7,601 nt of DNA. Origin: an uncultured Paracoccaceae bacterium (GTDB lineage: Bacteria > Pseudomonadota > Alphaproteobacteria > Rhodobacterales > Rhodobacteraceae). Under the pieces are notes generated by a model. That model did not search any database and had not been told where the DNA came from. It worked only from the letters and a program-made list of their open reading frames with translations. A program made the position numbers and the translations under genes. The stretch covers positions 1 through 7,601 of the forward strand of contig CAJXHQ010000141.1 of assembly GCA_913054485.1 (NCBI GenBank), given 5' to 3'. Numbering within the stretch: position 1 is the stretch's first letter; each line of letters opens with the position of its first letter. Below are positions 1 through 6,351 of this stretch, in pieces.

Positions 1-137
1 CGCAGCAGGGTTGTCTTGCCGATGCCATTGGGGCCGCGCAGGATCAGCGCGCAGCCGTCCTGCAAGCCGAAGCTCAGCCCCTCAAGGACCGGCACGCCGC
101 CGCGGGCGATGGACAGATCGGTCACCTTCAGGCTCAT
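1..137 (-). CDS. ccmA: Haem exporter ATP-binding protein CcmA (N-terminal 45 codons only)
   Basis: This is the start of an ABC ATPase, cut off by the left window edge. The visible 45 residues begin [14 protein letters not shown] and contain a complete Walker A P-loop, GPNGIGKTT, at residues 35-43, with the nucleotide-binding Lys41 and Thr42. A short aromatic/Gly stretch before it matches the A-loop side of ABC domains. In the family, CcmA is the cytoplasmic ATPase of CcmABCD, which powers release of haem-loaded CcmE during cytochrome c maturation. The assignment to CcmA rather than another ABC ATPase rests on the P-loop style ([11 protein letters not shown]) and on position: in Rhodobacterales the ccm genes commonly follow secDF and an Mth938-domain gene. 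The ATG at 137 has only a weak purine-rich leader and lies 48 nt after the preceding stop, so it is probably in the same transcript. ccmB should follow to the left of position 1. Confidence 0.82.
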   Translation of the reverse strand, partial: MSLKVTDLSIARGGVPVLEGLSFGLQDGCALILRGPNGIGKTTLL

Positions 138-185
138 GCCTGCTGCTCTCTTTCTTCTTATCCGCGCTGCGCCTGCGGTGCCGGG

Positions 186-539
186 TCAGACCGGCAGCAC
201 GGCAAGTGCAACACGCCGCCCCTCGGAGAGGAGCACATTGTAAGTCCGGCAGGCCGCCGGGGAATTCATCACTTCGACGCCGATCCCGGCATCTTCCAGC
301 GCTGTGCGCAGGGCGGCCGGAATATGGGCGATCTCGGCCCCGGTTCCGATGAACAGGACGTCCGCCTCTCCGGCCAGCGCCAGCAGTGCTGCCTGATCCT
401 CGTAGCCGCCCCAGGGCCCTGTGCCTTTGACACTGGTCAAGGCGGCCCCTTTAAATATTTCACCGCCAATACGGAAAAATCCCTCGCCGTAGCCGTCCAC
501 CGGCCGGGCCTCGCTGTAGGTCACTTCATTCAGGCGCAT
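186..539 (-). CDS. Mth938-like domain (DUF498) protein, NDUFAF3-related
   Basis: This is a 117-residue soluble protein without signal peptide or membrane segment. The Mth938/DUF498 fold is indicated by an FFRIGGEIFKG stretch near residues 21-31, a glycine-rich FIGTGAE turn after a beta strand in mid-protein, and the C-terminal family signature with ACRTYNVLL at residues 96-104 followed by EGR at 106-108. The length matches single-domain family members. The eukaryotic relative NDUFAF3 is a mitochondrial complex I assembly factor; the biochemical activity of the bacterial protein is unknown. The ATG at 539 is supported by a good Shine-Dalgarno (AGGAG, 7 nt spacing). It lies 29 nt after the permease gene and 48 nt before ccmA, in the same direction, so it is probably co-transcribed with secDF and the ccm genes. 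The family call is firm; a role in complex I or in membrane insertion is inference. Confidence 0.85.
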   Translation of the reverse strand: MRLNEVTYSEARPVDGYGEGFFRIGGEIFKGAALTSVKGTGPWGGYEDQAALLALAGEADVLFIGTGAEIAHIPAALRTALEDAGIGVEVMNSPAACRTYNVLLSEGRRVALAVLPV

Positions 540-568
540 CGGATTTCTCCTGTCTCAGTCAAACCGGT

Positions 569-1327
569 TCAATCAAATAATGGCAGGCCGGTCAGCACCG
601 CCACCGCGATCACCGCATATGAGGCCAGGAGGTAGATCTTCTCAAGCCCCGGGTCGAACAGCGCTTTGCCGATCAGCGTGGTGATCACATAAGGCACCGA
701 CAGGATCAGCGCCGCCCAAAGCGCCGACAGGCTGGACAGCCCGCCAAACACCAGATTGGCCACAATGACCGCATCAAGCGCTGCCAGAAAGACAATGGTA
801 TTGGCCCGCACCTTGGAGACGTCACGCGCGCTGGACAGGTAGAAGATGATCACCACCGGCCCGGTCAGTCCGGTCATGCCGCCCACGGTGCCTGCCGCGC
901 CGCCAATGCCGAACCGCCCCGGCCAGCCCATATCGCCCTTCCAGCGCCAGCCGGTGATGACTGCAGCCAGCGTGACCCCTATGACACCGGATGCCACCCA
1001 GCGCAGCGTCAGCGCATCCATTTGCGCCATCAGCCACAGACCAAAAGGCACGGTGATGCCCGCGGCAATCGACAGCGCCGAAACCTCGGCCTTGTCGGCC
1101 TCCTTCCAGGCCGCCGGAAACAACGCCGTGGTGGAGAACAAGCCGGTGACGGCCATCAGGAAGACCACATCCGCCGTTGGCAGAAAGATCGTCCCGATGG
1201 GCACAAAGATCATCGCGGTTCCGAAACCAGTGAAGCCGCGGACAATGCCCGCGGCTGCAATGGTCAGAACCATCCAGATCAGCCCCGGGGTCTCCAGGGC
1301 TGTCAGAAAGGCCTCAGGCATCGACAT
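569..1327 (-). CDS. TauE/SafE (TSUP) family membrane permease
   Basis: This is a predicted polytopic inner-membrane protein of 252 residues from the ATG at 1327. It is almost entirely hydrophobic, with about seven to eight membrane segments. It shows the internal duplication of the TSUP family: a first glycine-rich half-site RGFTGFGTAM at residues 30-39 and a second, related one, GGMTGLTGPV, near residues 147-156. Family members move sulfite, taurine-derived sulfonates, sulfoacetate or other organic anions; the substrate cannot be read from the sequence. The start is uncertain: TTG at 1333, ATG at 1327 and ATG at 1321 are all in frame and none has a clear Shine-Dalgarno. All overlap the secF 3' end (secF stop 1316-1314), which suggests translation coupled to secF. 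No sulfur-metabolism gene is nearby, so the neighbours give no substrate hint. Confidence 0.85.
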   Translation of the reverse strand: MSMPEAFLTALETPGLIWMVLTIAAAGIVRGFTGFGTAMIFVPIGTIFLPTADVVFLMAVTGLFSTTALFPAAWKEADKAEVSALSIAAGITVPFGLWLMAQMDALTLRWVASGVIGVTLAAVITGWRWKGDMGWPGRFGIGGAAGTVGGMTGLTGPVVIIFYLSSARDVSKVRANTIVFLAALDAVIVANLVFGGLSSLSALWAALILSVPYVITTLIGKALFDPGLEKIYLLASYAVIAVAVLTGLPLFD

Positions 1328-2282
1328 TGGCAAACTGGTTGCCCGTCGTGTTGGTCGGCTTGGTCCAGTCGCGTTTCACGCCCAGATACAAGAGGATCGC
1401 CGAGGCCACGAAGATCGAGGAATAGGTCCCGACAATCACGCCCCAGATCATCGCAAAGACAAAGCCGCGGATCACGTCGCCGCCCAGCACATAAAGCGAG
1501 ACCAGCGCCAGAAGCGTGGTGACAGATGTCATCATCGTCCGGCTGAGGGTTTCGTTGATCGACAGGTTCAGCACCTCGGCCAGGGACTTCTTCTTGTACT
1601 TGCGCAGGTTTTCCCGCACGCGGTCGAAGACAACCACCGTATCGTTCAGCGAGTAGCCGACGATGGTCAACAGCGCTGCGATAATCGCCAGGTCGAACTT
1701 GATTTGCAGTTCCGAGAAGATGCCGATGGTCAGGATCACGTCGTGCACAAGTGCTGCCACAGCGCCAAGGGCAAACTGCCATTCAAAGCGCAGCCAGATG
1801 TAGACGAGCACTTTCCCGATGGCCAGCGCCACGGCGATCACCGCAGTCTGCACCAGCTCACCCGAGACTTTCGGGCCAACAGACTCGACGGACTCGAACT
1901 TGATGCCCGGTGCCGCCGCGTCCAGCGCGGTCTGGATCTGACCGATCATCGCGCCGGAAATCGCCTCGCCCTCTTCCTGGGCCTGGATGCGGATCATGGC
2001 GACAAATTCATCGTCGTCGAATGTGGGATCAAAGACCTCGGTGATGGTCACATCGCCCAGCTCCAGCGCCGCCATGGCGTCGCGGTAGGCGCCCACGTCC
2101 ACTTCTTGCGTGCTTTCGGTGCGGATCGTGGTGCCGCCCCGGAAATCGATGCCGTAGTTCAGCCCCTGGATCAGGAAGGAGGCAAAGCCCACTACCATCA
2201 GAAGGGCAGAAATCCCCAGCCACAGCTTCCATTTGCTGAAGAAATCGAAGGAGGTTTCATTGGGAACAAGTTTCAAACGCAT
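1314..2282 (-). CDS. secF: Protein translocase subunit SecF
   Basis: This is a 322-residue inner-membrane protein of the RND-like SecDF family. With SecD it uses the proton gradient to pull preproteins out of SecYEG on the periplasmic side. Visible features are a cytoplasmic N-terminus, TM1 at about residues 18-39, the SecF signature GLNYGIDFRGG at 40-50, a periplasmic domain, and a C-terminal bundle of five membrane segments from about residue 135. The conserved motif SLNDTVVVFDRVRE carries Asp214, in the position expected for the family's conserved TM4 region. The start at 2282 (MRLKLVPNET) is chosen over an upstream in-frame ATG at 2318. It gives the usual SecF N-terminus, lies one base after the secD stop, and is preceded by a GAGG ribosome-binding site. 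The protein is complete and of normal family length. Its 3' end overlaps the permease gene. Confidence 0.97.
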   Translation of the reverse strand: MRLKLVPNETSFDFFSKWKLWLGISALLMVVGFASFLIQGLNYGIDFRGGTTIRTESTQEVDVGAYRDAMAALELGDVTITEVFDPTFDDDEFVAMIRIQAQEEGEAISGAMIGQIQTALDAAAPGIKFESVESVGPKVSGELVQTAVIAVALAIGKVLVYIWLRFEWQFALGAVAALVHDVILTIGIFSELQIKFDLAIIAALLTIVGYSLNDTVVVFDRVRENLRKYKKKSLAEVLNLSINETLSRTMMTSVTTLLALVSLYVLGGDVIRGFVFAMIWGVIVGTYSSIFVASAILLYLGVKRDWTKPTNTTGNQFANVDA

Positions 2283-2283
2283 A

Positions 2284-3945
2284 TCACACCTCGATCGTTT
2301 TCGGACGGCGCCGGTCATACCACATGACGATCATCAGGCGCGTGACGAAGATCGCGGTGAAGACCGAGGTCATGATGCCCAGGCCCAGGGTGATCGCAAA
2401 GCCGCGCACCGGACCGGAGCCCATGGCAAACAGGATCACCGCGGTGATGAATGTGGTGATGTTGGCATCCAGAATGGCGCTCAGCGCTTTGGAGTAGCCC
2501 TCATCGATGGCCCGTGCCGGGCCGCGGCCATTCTTCAGCTCTTCGCGGATCCGTTCAAAGACCAGCACGTTGGCGTCCACCGCCATGCCGACGGTCAGAA
2601 CGATGCCGGCAATACCCGGCAGGGTCAGCGTGCCGCCAATCAGGCTGAGCGCGCCGAAGATCAACCCGATGTTCAGCATCAGGGCGACGTTGGCAAAGAG
2701 GCCGAACAGACCGTAGCTGAGCGTCATGAAGACCAGCACCCCGACAAAGGCCACCACGGTGGCGACCTTACCGGCGTCGATGCTGTCCTGCCCCAGTTCC
2801 GGGCCGATGGTGCGCTCTTCCAGGAAGTCCAGACCGGCGGGCAGCGCGCCTGCGCGCAAAAGCACGGCCAGGTTTGTGCTTTCCTCGATGGTGAAATTGC
2901 CGGTGATGATGCCGGAGCCGCCAGGGATATGCGACTGGATCACCGGCGCTGAGACGACCTCGTCATCAAGTACAATCGCGAAGGGCGAACCGATGTTTTC
3001 CGCGGTGTAATCCCCGAAGCGGCGCGCGCCCGAGGTGTTGAAGCGGAAGTTCACCGCAGGGCGGCCGTTCTGGTCGAATGCTGGCTGCGCATCCACCAGG
3101 TCTTCACCGGTCACAACAGGGGCAGATTCGATGGTGTAATAAGTGCCGCCCTCGTCCAGCGAGGGGATGACCTTGTTACCGGCACCTGCATTGGCATCCG
3201 GGTCGGAGCCACGGCTGACGACCGGGCTGAAGGTAAGCTGCGCGGTGGTGCCGATGATCTCTTTCAGCTCAGACGCGGACCCGATGCCCGGCACCTGGAT
3301 CAGGATCCGGTCAGCGCCCTGGCGCTGAATGGTCGGCTCGCGGGTGCCGACCTCGTCGATCCGGCGGCGCACGATCTCCAGGGACTGGCGCACGGTGCGG
3401 TCGTCGGTTGCCAGCTTTTCGGCATCCGACAGTTCGATGGTCAGGATATCACCCGACGCAGAGACCTCGATATCATTGGCCCCTGCCCCGGTCAGGCTGG
3501 TGACCGGCGTGGCCAGGCCGCGGACAACCTCCAACGCGCGGGACATGCCCTCGGGCTTGGAGATCTTCAGGCGAATCTGGTCTTCCGGGCCTTGCTGGCG
3601 GCGGAAGGTGCCGATGGCCGACCGTTCGGGGCGCAGCGCGTCGCGCACCTCCGGCCAGAGCGCATCCATGCGCGCGGCATAGACGTCTTCGACCTGAACT
3701 TCGGCCAATAGATGCGCACCGCCGCGCAGGTCAAGACCCAGGTTCACCAGGCCCGACGGCATCCAGGACGGCCATTGTTCCGCGACAGCCAGGCGTTCGG
3801 GCGTTTCGCCCTTGGCCACCAGCTCCAGCGCGGCGTCATTGGCCTGTTCGACGCGTGTGTAGAATGCATTTGGCAGGGCAAGCATCAGACCGGCCACGCA
3901 TACCAGCCAGATCAGCACCCTCTTCCAGAGATCAATTTGCAGCAT
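2284..3945 (-). CDS. secD: Protein translocase subunit SecD
   Basis: This is a 553-residue inner-membrane partner of SecF. Visible features are TM1 at about residues 8-27; the SecD signature LGLDLRGG at 69-76; a large periplasmic region (about 80-385) including the P1-type stretch VPGIGSASELKEIIGTTAQL; and a C-terminal block of five membrane segments from about residue 391 to 540. This block carries TVGMAVDANVLVFERIREE with Asp457, which corresponds to the conserved TM4 aspartate implicated in proton transport in this family. The length is close to that of other alphaproteobacterial SecD proteins (E. coli SecD is longer). The ATG at 3945 follows a purine-rich AAAAGGCAGGG leader. The gene lies 34 nt after yajC and 1 nt before secF, in the classical yajC-secD-secF order. 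No truncation or missing signature is seen. Confidence 0.97.
   Translation of the reverse strand: MLQIDLWKRVLIWLVCVAGLMLALPNAFYTRVEQANDAALELVAKGETPERLAVAEQWPSWMPSGLVNLGLDLRGGAHLLAEVQVEDVYAARMDALWPEVRDALRPERSAIGTFRRQQGPEDQIRLKISKPEGMSRALEVVRGLATPVTSLTGAGANDIEVSASGDILTIELSDAEKLATDDRTVRQSLEIVRRRIDEVGTREPTIQRQGADRILIQVPGIGSASELKEIIGTTAQLTFSPVVSRGSDPDANAGAGNKVIPSLDEGGTYYTIESAPVVTGEDLVDAQPAFDQNGRPAVNFRFNTSGARRFGDYTAENIGSPFAIVLDDEVVSAPVIQSHIPGGSGIITGNFTIEESTNLAVLLRAGALPAGLDFLEERTIGPELGQDSIDAGKVATVVAFVGVLVFMTLSYGLFGLFANVALMLNIGLIFGALSLIGGTLTLPGIAGIVLTVGMAVDANVLVFERIREELKNGRGPARAIDEGYSKALSAILDANITTFITAVILFAMGSGPVRGFAITLGLGIMTSVFTAIFVTRLMIVMWYDRRRPKTIEV
2287..2292 (-). promoter_or_regulatory. Ribosome-binding site of secF inside the secD 3' end
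   Basis: On the minus strand GAGGTG (GAGG core at 2292-2289) lies 6 nt upstream of the secF ATG at 2282, within the last secD codons and next to the secD stop (2286-2284). It supports the 2282 start and implies that ribosomes finishing secD can reinitiate on secF, keeping the two subunits in step. Confidence 0.7.
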
Positions 3946-3979
3946 TGCCCTGCCTTTTCAGTTAGTTATCGTGCAGAAC

Positions 3980-4264
3980 TTAAGACGCAGGCTCGGTCTT
4001 GTTCAGCACCTGGGCAATGGTCGCCTTCACGATGCGCACTTTCACGCCATCCGCGATTTCGACTTCAACTTCGCCGTCTTCCTTCACCTTGGAGACCTTG
4101 CCGATCATGCCGCCCTGGGTCACGACCTGATCGCGCACGCGCAGCTGGTCGATCATCTTCTGGTGTTCTTTCACCTTCTTCTGCTGCGGGCGGATCAGCA
4201 GGAAGTACATGATACCGAAGATCAGGATGAGCGGGAGAAACTGGCCAAGTGCGGCGGGATCCAT
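3980..4264 (-). CDS. yajC: Sec translocase accessory subunit YajC
   Basis: This is a 94-residue single-pass membrane protein. One hydrophobic helix covers about residues 7-24 (QFLPLILIFGIMYFLLI), followed immediately by the YajC hallmark RPQQKK at 25-30. A basic helix and a small C-terminal domain follow, with the typical QVVTQGGMIGKV near residues 47-58 and a closing beta-rich segment. In the family, YajC associates with SecD and SecF (and YidC) next to SecYEG; it is not essential in E. coli. The ATG at 4264 has a clear Shine-Dalgarno (AAGGAA about 7 nt upstream). It is the first gene of the leftward operon, with 34 nt to secD. Its 5' leader holds a GC-rich hairpin, described separately. Confidence 0.96.
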   Translation of the reverse strand: MDPAALGQFLPLILIFGIMYFLLIRPQQKKVKEHQKMIDQLRVRDQVVTQGGMIGKVSKVKEDGEVEVEIADGVKVRIVKATIAQVLNKTEPAS

Positions 4265-4289
4265 GGGGTATTCCTTCTGTCAACAGGAA

Positions 4290-4309
4290 GCGCCCCGGAA
4301 TTGGGGCGC
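4290..4309 (-). promoter_or_regulatory. GC-rich hairpin in the yajC 5' leader
   Basis: A perfect 7-bp inverted repeat, GCGCCCC (4290-4296) and GGGGCGC (4303-4309), is separated by a 6-nt loop. In the yajC transcript it would fold about 25 nt upstream of the start codon and a short distance downstream of the proposed promoter. No T-run follows on either strand, so it is not a standard intrinsic terminator. It may stabilise or regulate the yajC-secDF mRNA; function is inferred only from position. Confidence 0.45.
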
Positions 4310-4322
4310 AAATTTGATCGGG

Positions 4323-4351
4323 AACCTATGCGCTGCGTCCCGGCATTGCAA
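4323..4351 (-). promoter_or_regulatory. Possible sigma-70-type promoter of the yajC-secD-secF operon
   Basis: On the minus strand a TTGCAA element (4351-4346) is followed after 17 nt by TAGGTT (4328-4323). It matches the -35 consensus at four of six positions and the -10 at three of six. The predicted transcription start near 4316 would give a leader of about 50 nt containing the hairpin and the yajC ribosome-binding site. The -10 is weak, so the call is tentative; position in the divergent gap is the main support. Confidence 0.28.
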
Positions 4352-4410
4352 GGCAGCCAGAGGGCGCATTTCAGCCATAAAAACACAGGCTCTGTGGCTT
4401 TACGGCCCTA

Positions 4411-4431
4411 GGCAGGCCCGCCTGCCCGCCT
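4411..4431. repeat. Palindrome overlapping a perfect 8-bp tandem repeat upstream of the MscS-type gene
   Basis: GGCAGG (4411-4416) and CCTGCC (4421-4426) form a 6-bp inverted repeat around CCCG. The overlapping stretch 4416-4431 is GCCCGCCT repeated twice exactly. The structure sits about 28-48 bp upstream of the channel ATG, where the -35 region of its promoter would fall, so it could be an operator. It could also be simple GC-rich slippage. Confidence 0.4.
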
Positions 4432-4436
4432 ATAGT
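4431..4436 (+). promoter_or_regulatory. Possible -10 box of the MscS-type gene
   Basis: TATAGT matches the TATAAT consensus at five of six positions and would place the transcription start near 4443, about 16 nt before the ATG at 4459. No convincing -35 exists at 17 nt (CTAGGC). The -35 region instead overlaps the palindrome at 4411-4426, which would fit an activator-dependent or otherwise regulated promoter. Tentative. Confidence 0.22.
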
Positions 4437-4458
4437 CGGTATCAGAGGTGTTTTTGTA

Positions 4459-6102
4459 ATGTTGTTGAACCGTTTACCCGGCGCTTTGCGCGCCCTGCCC
4501 GCGCTGATTGCGCTGCTGTTCTGGCTGCCGCTTGCGCCGCTTTCCGCGCAGGAGGATCCCCTGCCGCCGGAAACTGCCGAAGACCAGGACACTGGCGTTT
4601 TCAAAGCCCCGGTCATCATCGACGGAGAGGAGCTGTTCACCCTGCGCGGCTCCTCTGCCCTGCCGGCCGAAGAGCGCGCCGCCAATGTCGCGGAACGGAT
4701 CATCGCCGCCGCCGAAAACCTCTCCGGGACAGAGGTGGCCATCACGTTTGAACCCAGCAATCTCGGCATCGACATCTACGCCGGCGGCGAGGAGATCACC
4801 TCGGTCACCAAGGCCGATGCCGAGCTGGAGCAGCTGGACATCAACGTGCTGGCCCGCGTGCAGTCCGACGCCGTCGCCGAGGCGATCCTCGCCTACCGCG
4901 CCGCCCGCACCGATGAGGCGCTGATCTCCTCGGTCATCGAGGTGGCCCTGTGGACACTCGGCTTTGCCGTCTTCTGCTTTGTCATGCACTGGCTCTACCG
5001 GCGCCTGAAACGGCGCATCACCCAGCTGGTGAACAGGCATTTCGCTTCCGTGGAGAACGCCACCAACGCCAAGGTCCAGGCCGAAGCCATCGCCGCGCTG
5101 ATCCGCTATGCGGTGAACCTGGTGCTGCTGACGGTCTTCTTTTTGGGCACCTATTACTACCTCAGCTTCATCCTGCTGGCCTTCCCCGAAACCCGCTACG
5201 TGGCGCAGATCCTGCTGACCTACGTGACCGAACCGGTGCTGCATATCGTGCTCGGCTTCATCCGCTACATCCCCAACCTGATCACGCTGGGCATCATCGC
5301 CCTGCTGACCCAATATGTTATCAAAGGTATGCGGGTGTTCTTTGACGCGGTGGCGGCAGGCACCTTTGACCTCGGCGATTTTGAGACCCACTGGATCAAC
5401 CCGACCTTCAATATCTTGCGCGCGCTCTTCATCATGATCGCGCTGGTCTTTGCCTTTCCTTACATTCCGGGATCAGACTCGGCCGCCTTCCAGGGGCTGA
5501 CGATCCTTCTGGGTGCGATGCTGTCGCTGGGTGCAAACTCCGTGGTCGGCAATGTGCTGGCCGGGCTGTTTGTGATCTACCGCCGCTCCACCTCCATCGG
5601 CGACCGCATCAAAGTGGGCGAACACATCGGCGACGTGGTGCAGATCAAGCTGATGGAGACGCACCTGAAGTCGATCAAGAACGAGCTGATCTCGATCCCC
5701 AATGCGCAGCTGTTGAATTCCGAGGTGGTGAATTTCTCCAAACAGACCGACGGGCGCGGGCTGCTGCTGCACACCACCGTGGGCATCGGATACGAGGAGA
5801 CCCCCGCCAAGGTCGAGGCCATGCTGATCGAGGCCGCCCGCCGCACCGAGGGGCTGAAGAACTCCCCTGAACCCTTTGTTCTCTGGGCGGCTTTGGCGGA
5901 TTACGCGATCAACTACCAGGTCAACGCCTATTCCACCCGCGGGGCCGAGATCCCGCGGATCAAGTCCGACTTGCACCAGAACATCGTCGCGGTGTTCAAC
6001 GAGAACAAGGTGCAGATCATGACCCCCAGCTACATCGCCGACACGCCCGATCCGAAGATTGCCGAGAACGAATGGAACGGTGAGCTGGCGCGGGAAGAGT
6101 AA
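4459..6102 (+). CDS. MscS-family mechanosensitive ion channel with periplasmic N-terminal domain
   Basis: This is a 547-residue membrane protein. An N-terminal signal peptide (hydrophobic 13-28, likely cleavage after LSA, residue 30) is followed by an acidic periplasmic domain to about residue 153. Membrane segments follow at about 156-180, 217-244, 257-290 and 319-337. The last is the Gly/Ala-rich pore-type helix at 345-374 (LGAMLSLGANSVVGNVLAG). After it comes the MscS beta domain at about 377-425, with SIGDRIKVGEHIGDV and the ISIPNAQLLNSEVVNFS stretch (IPN at 413-415), and the cytoplasmic alpha/beta vestibule to the end. MscS itself is about 286 residues with three membrane helices, so this is an extended paralogue. 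Family members open under membrane tension and release solutes on osmotic downshock; ion selectivity is unknown. The ATG at 4459 is supported by AGAGGTG with 8 nt spacing. The gene is divergent from yajC and appears to be a single-gene unit. Confidence 0.92.
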   Translation: MLLNRLPGALRALPALIALLFWLPLAPLSAQEDPLPPETAEDQDTGVFKAPVIIDGEELFTLRGSSALPAEERAANVAERIIAAAENLSGTEVAITFEPSNLGIDIYAGGEEITSVTKADAELEQLDINVLARVQSDAVAEAILAYRAARTDEALISSVIEVALWTLGFAVFCFVMHWLYRRLKRRITQLVNRHFASVENATNAKVQAEAIAALIRYAVNLVLLTVFFLGTYYYLSFILLAFPETRYVAQILLTYVTEPVLHIVLGFIRYIPNLITLGIIALLTQYVIKGMRVFFDAVAAGTFDLGDFETHWINPTFNILRALFIMIALVFAFPYIPGSDSAAFQGLTILLGAMLSLGANSVVGNVLAGLFVIYRRSTSIGDRIKVGEHIGDVVQIKLMETHLKSIKNELISIPNAQLLNSEVVNFSKQTDGRGLLLHTTVGIGYEETPAKVEAMLIEAARRTEGLKNSPEPFVLWAALADYAINYQVNAYSTRGAEIPRIKSDLHQNIVAVFNENKVQIMTPSYIADTPDPKIAENEWNGELAREE

Positions 6103-6108
6103 CCCCGA

Positions 6109-6199
6109 GGGCAGCGCCCGGACCGAGGGGTGGGCGTATCGCCCGCGTCGTGCCGGAGGCACGCTTCCAGCGTGACGGGGGCGGTTCGGGCAACGCCCG
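6109..6199. repeat. Cluster of five compact GC-rich hairpins downstream of the MscS-type gene
   Basis: Five inverted repeats follow each other within about 90 bp: GGGC-AGC-GCCC (6109-6119), GGGCG-TAT-CGCCC (6132-6144, extendable by a wobble and a G-C pair to 6130-6146), CGTGCC-GGA-GGCACG (6149-6163), CACGC-TTCCA-GCGTG (6160-6174, overlapping the previous one) and CGGGC-AAC-GCCCG (6187-6199). Four have 3-nt loops and three have related GGGC/GCCC stems. None has a T-run, so none is a classical intrinsic terminator, although the cluster could block exonucleases or assist termination after the channel gene. The pattern resembles REP-like dispersed intergenic elements; copy number cannot be judged here. 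Confidence 0.5.
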
Positions 6200-6334
6200 G
6201 CCTATCGTCCAGGCGGGACAGGGCTGGCAGGGTGGTGGCCCAGTAGCTGCGGGGCTGGATCGAACGCCATATCTCCGCTTCCCCTTTCTGCGCCCTTGCG
6301 GCATAGGTGGAACCACTGATTCAACACCCCTTTT

Positions 6335-6341
6335 GAAGGAG
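6335..6341 (+). promoter_or_regulatory. Ribosome-binding site of serS
   Basis: GAAGGAG is a strong Shine-Dalgarno. Its distance of 10 nt to the ATG at 6352 is slightly long. It supports 6352 over the nearby ATG at 6356, which is in another frame. No convincing promoter was found in the region before it. Confidence 0.65.
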
Positions 6342-6351
6342 CGAGAGAGAC

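Noticed and set aside
846..2327. A 493-codon plus-strand open frame antisense to the permease and secF genes
   Set aside because: It is the mirror of high-GC codon bias in well-supported minus-strand genes. Its translation is His/Asp/Arg-rich with no domain, and it crosses the boundary of the permease and secF genes.
4278..4287. CTGTCAACAG, which reads TTGACA on the minus strand, a perfect -35 sequence
   Set aside because: It lies directly upstream of the yajC ribosome-binding site, so a -10 would fall inside yajC. No usable promoter geometry results.
4280..4378. A 32-codon minus-strand open frame (MAEMRPLAAL...) ending 15 nt before the yajC start, a possible leader peptide for secDF control
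   Set aside because: It has no Shine-Dalgarno and no hydrophobic signal sequence as expected of a VemP-like export monitor, and it overlaps the proposed promoter. A frame of this length is expected by chance in GC-rich DNA.
4474..5391. A 305-codon minus-strand open frame inside the channel gene
   Set aside because: Its His/Asp/Gln/Gly-rich translation is typical of a shadow. The plus-strand frame has a signal peptide, membrane helices and MscS motifs.
6307..6316. GTGG-AA-CCAC palindrome upstream of serS as an operator
   Set aside because: It is only 4-bp arms around 2 nt, too short to separate from chance, and no promoter is defined next to it.
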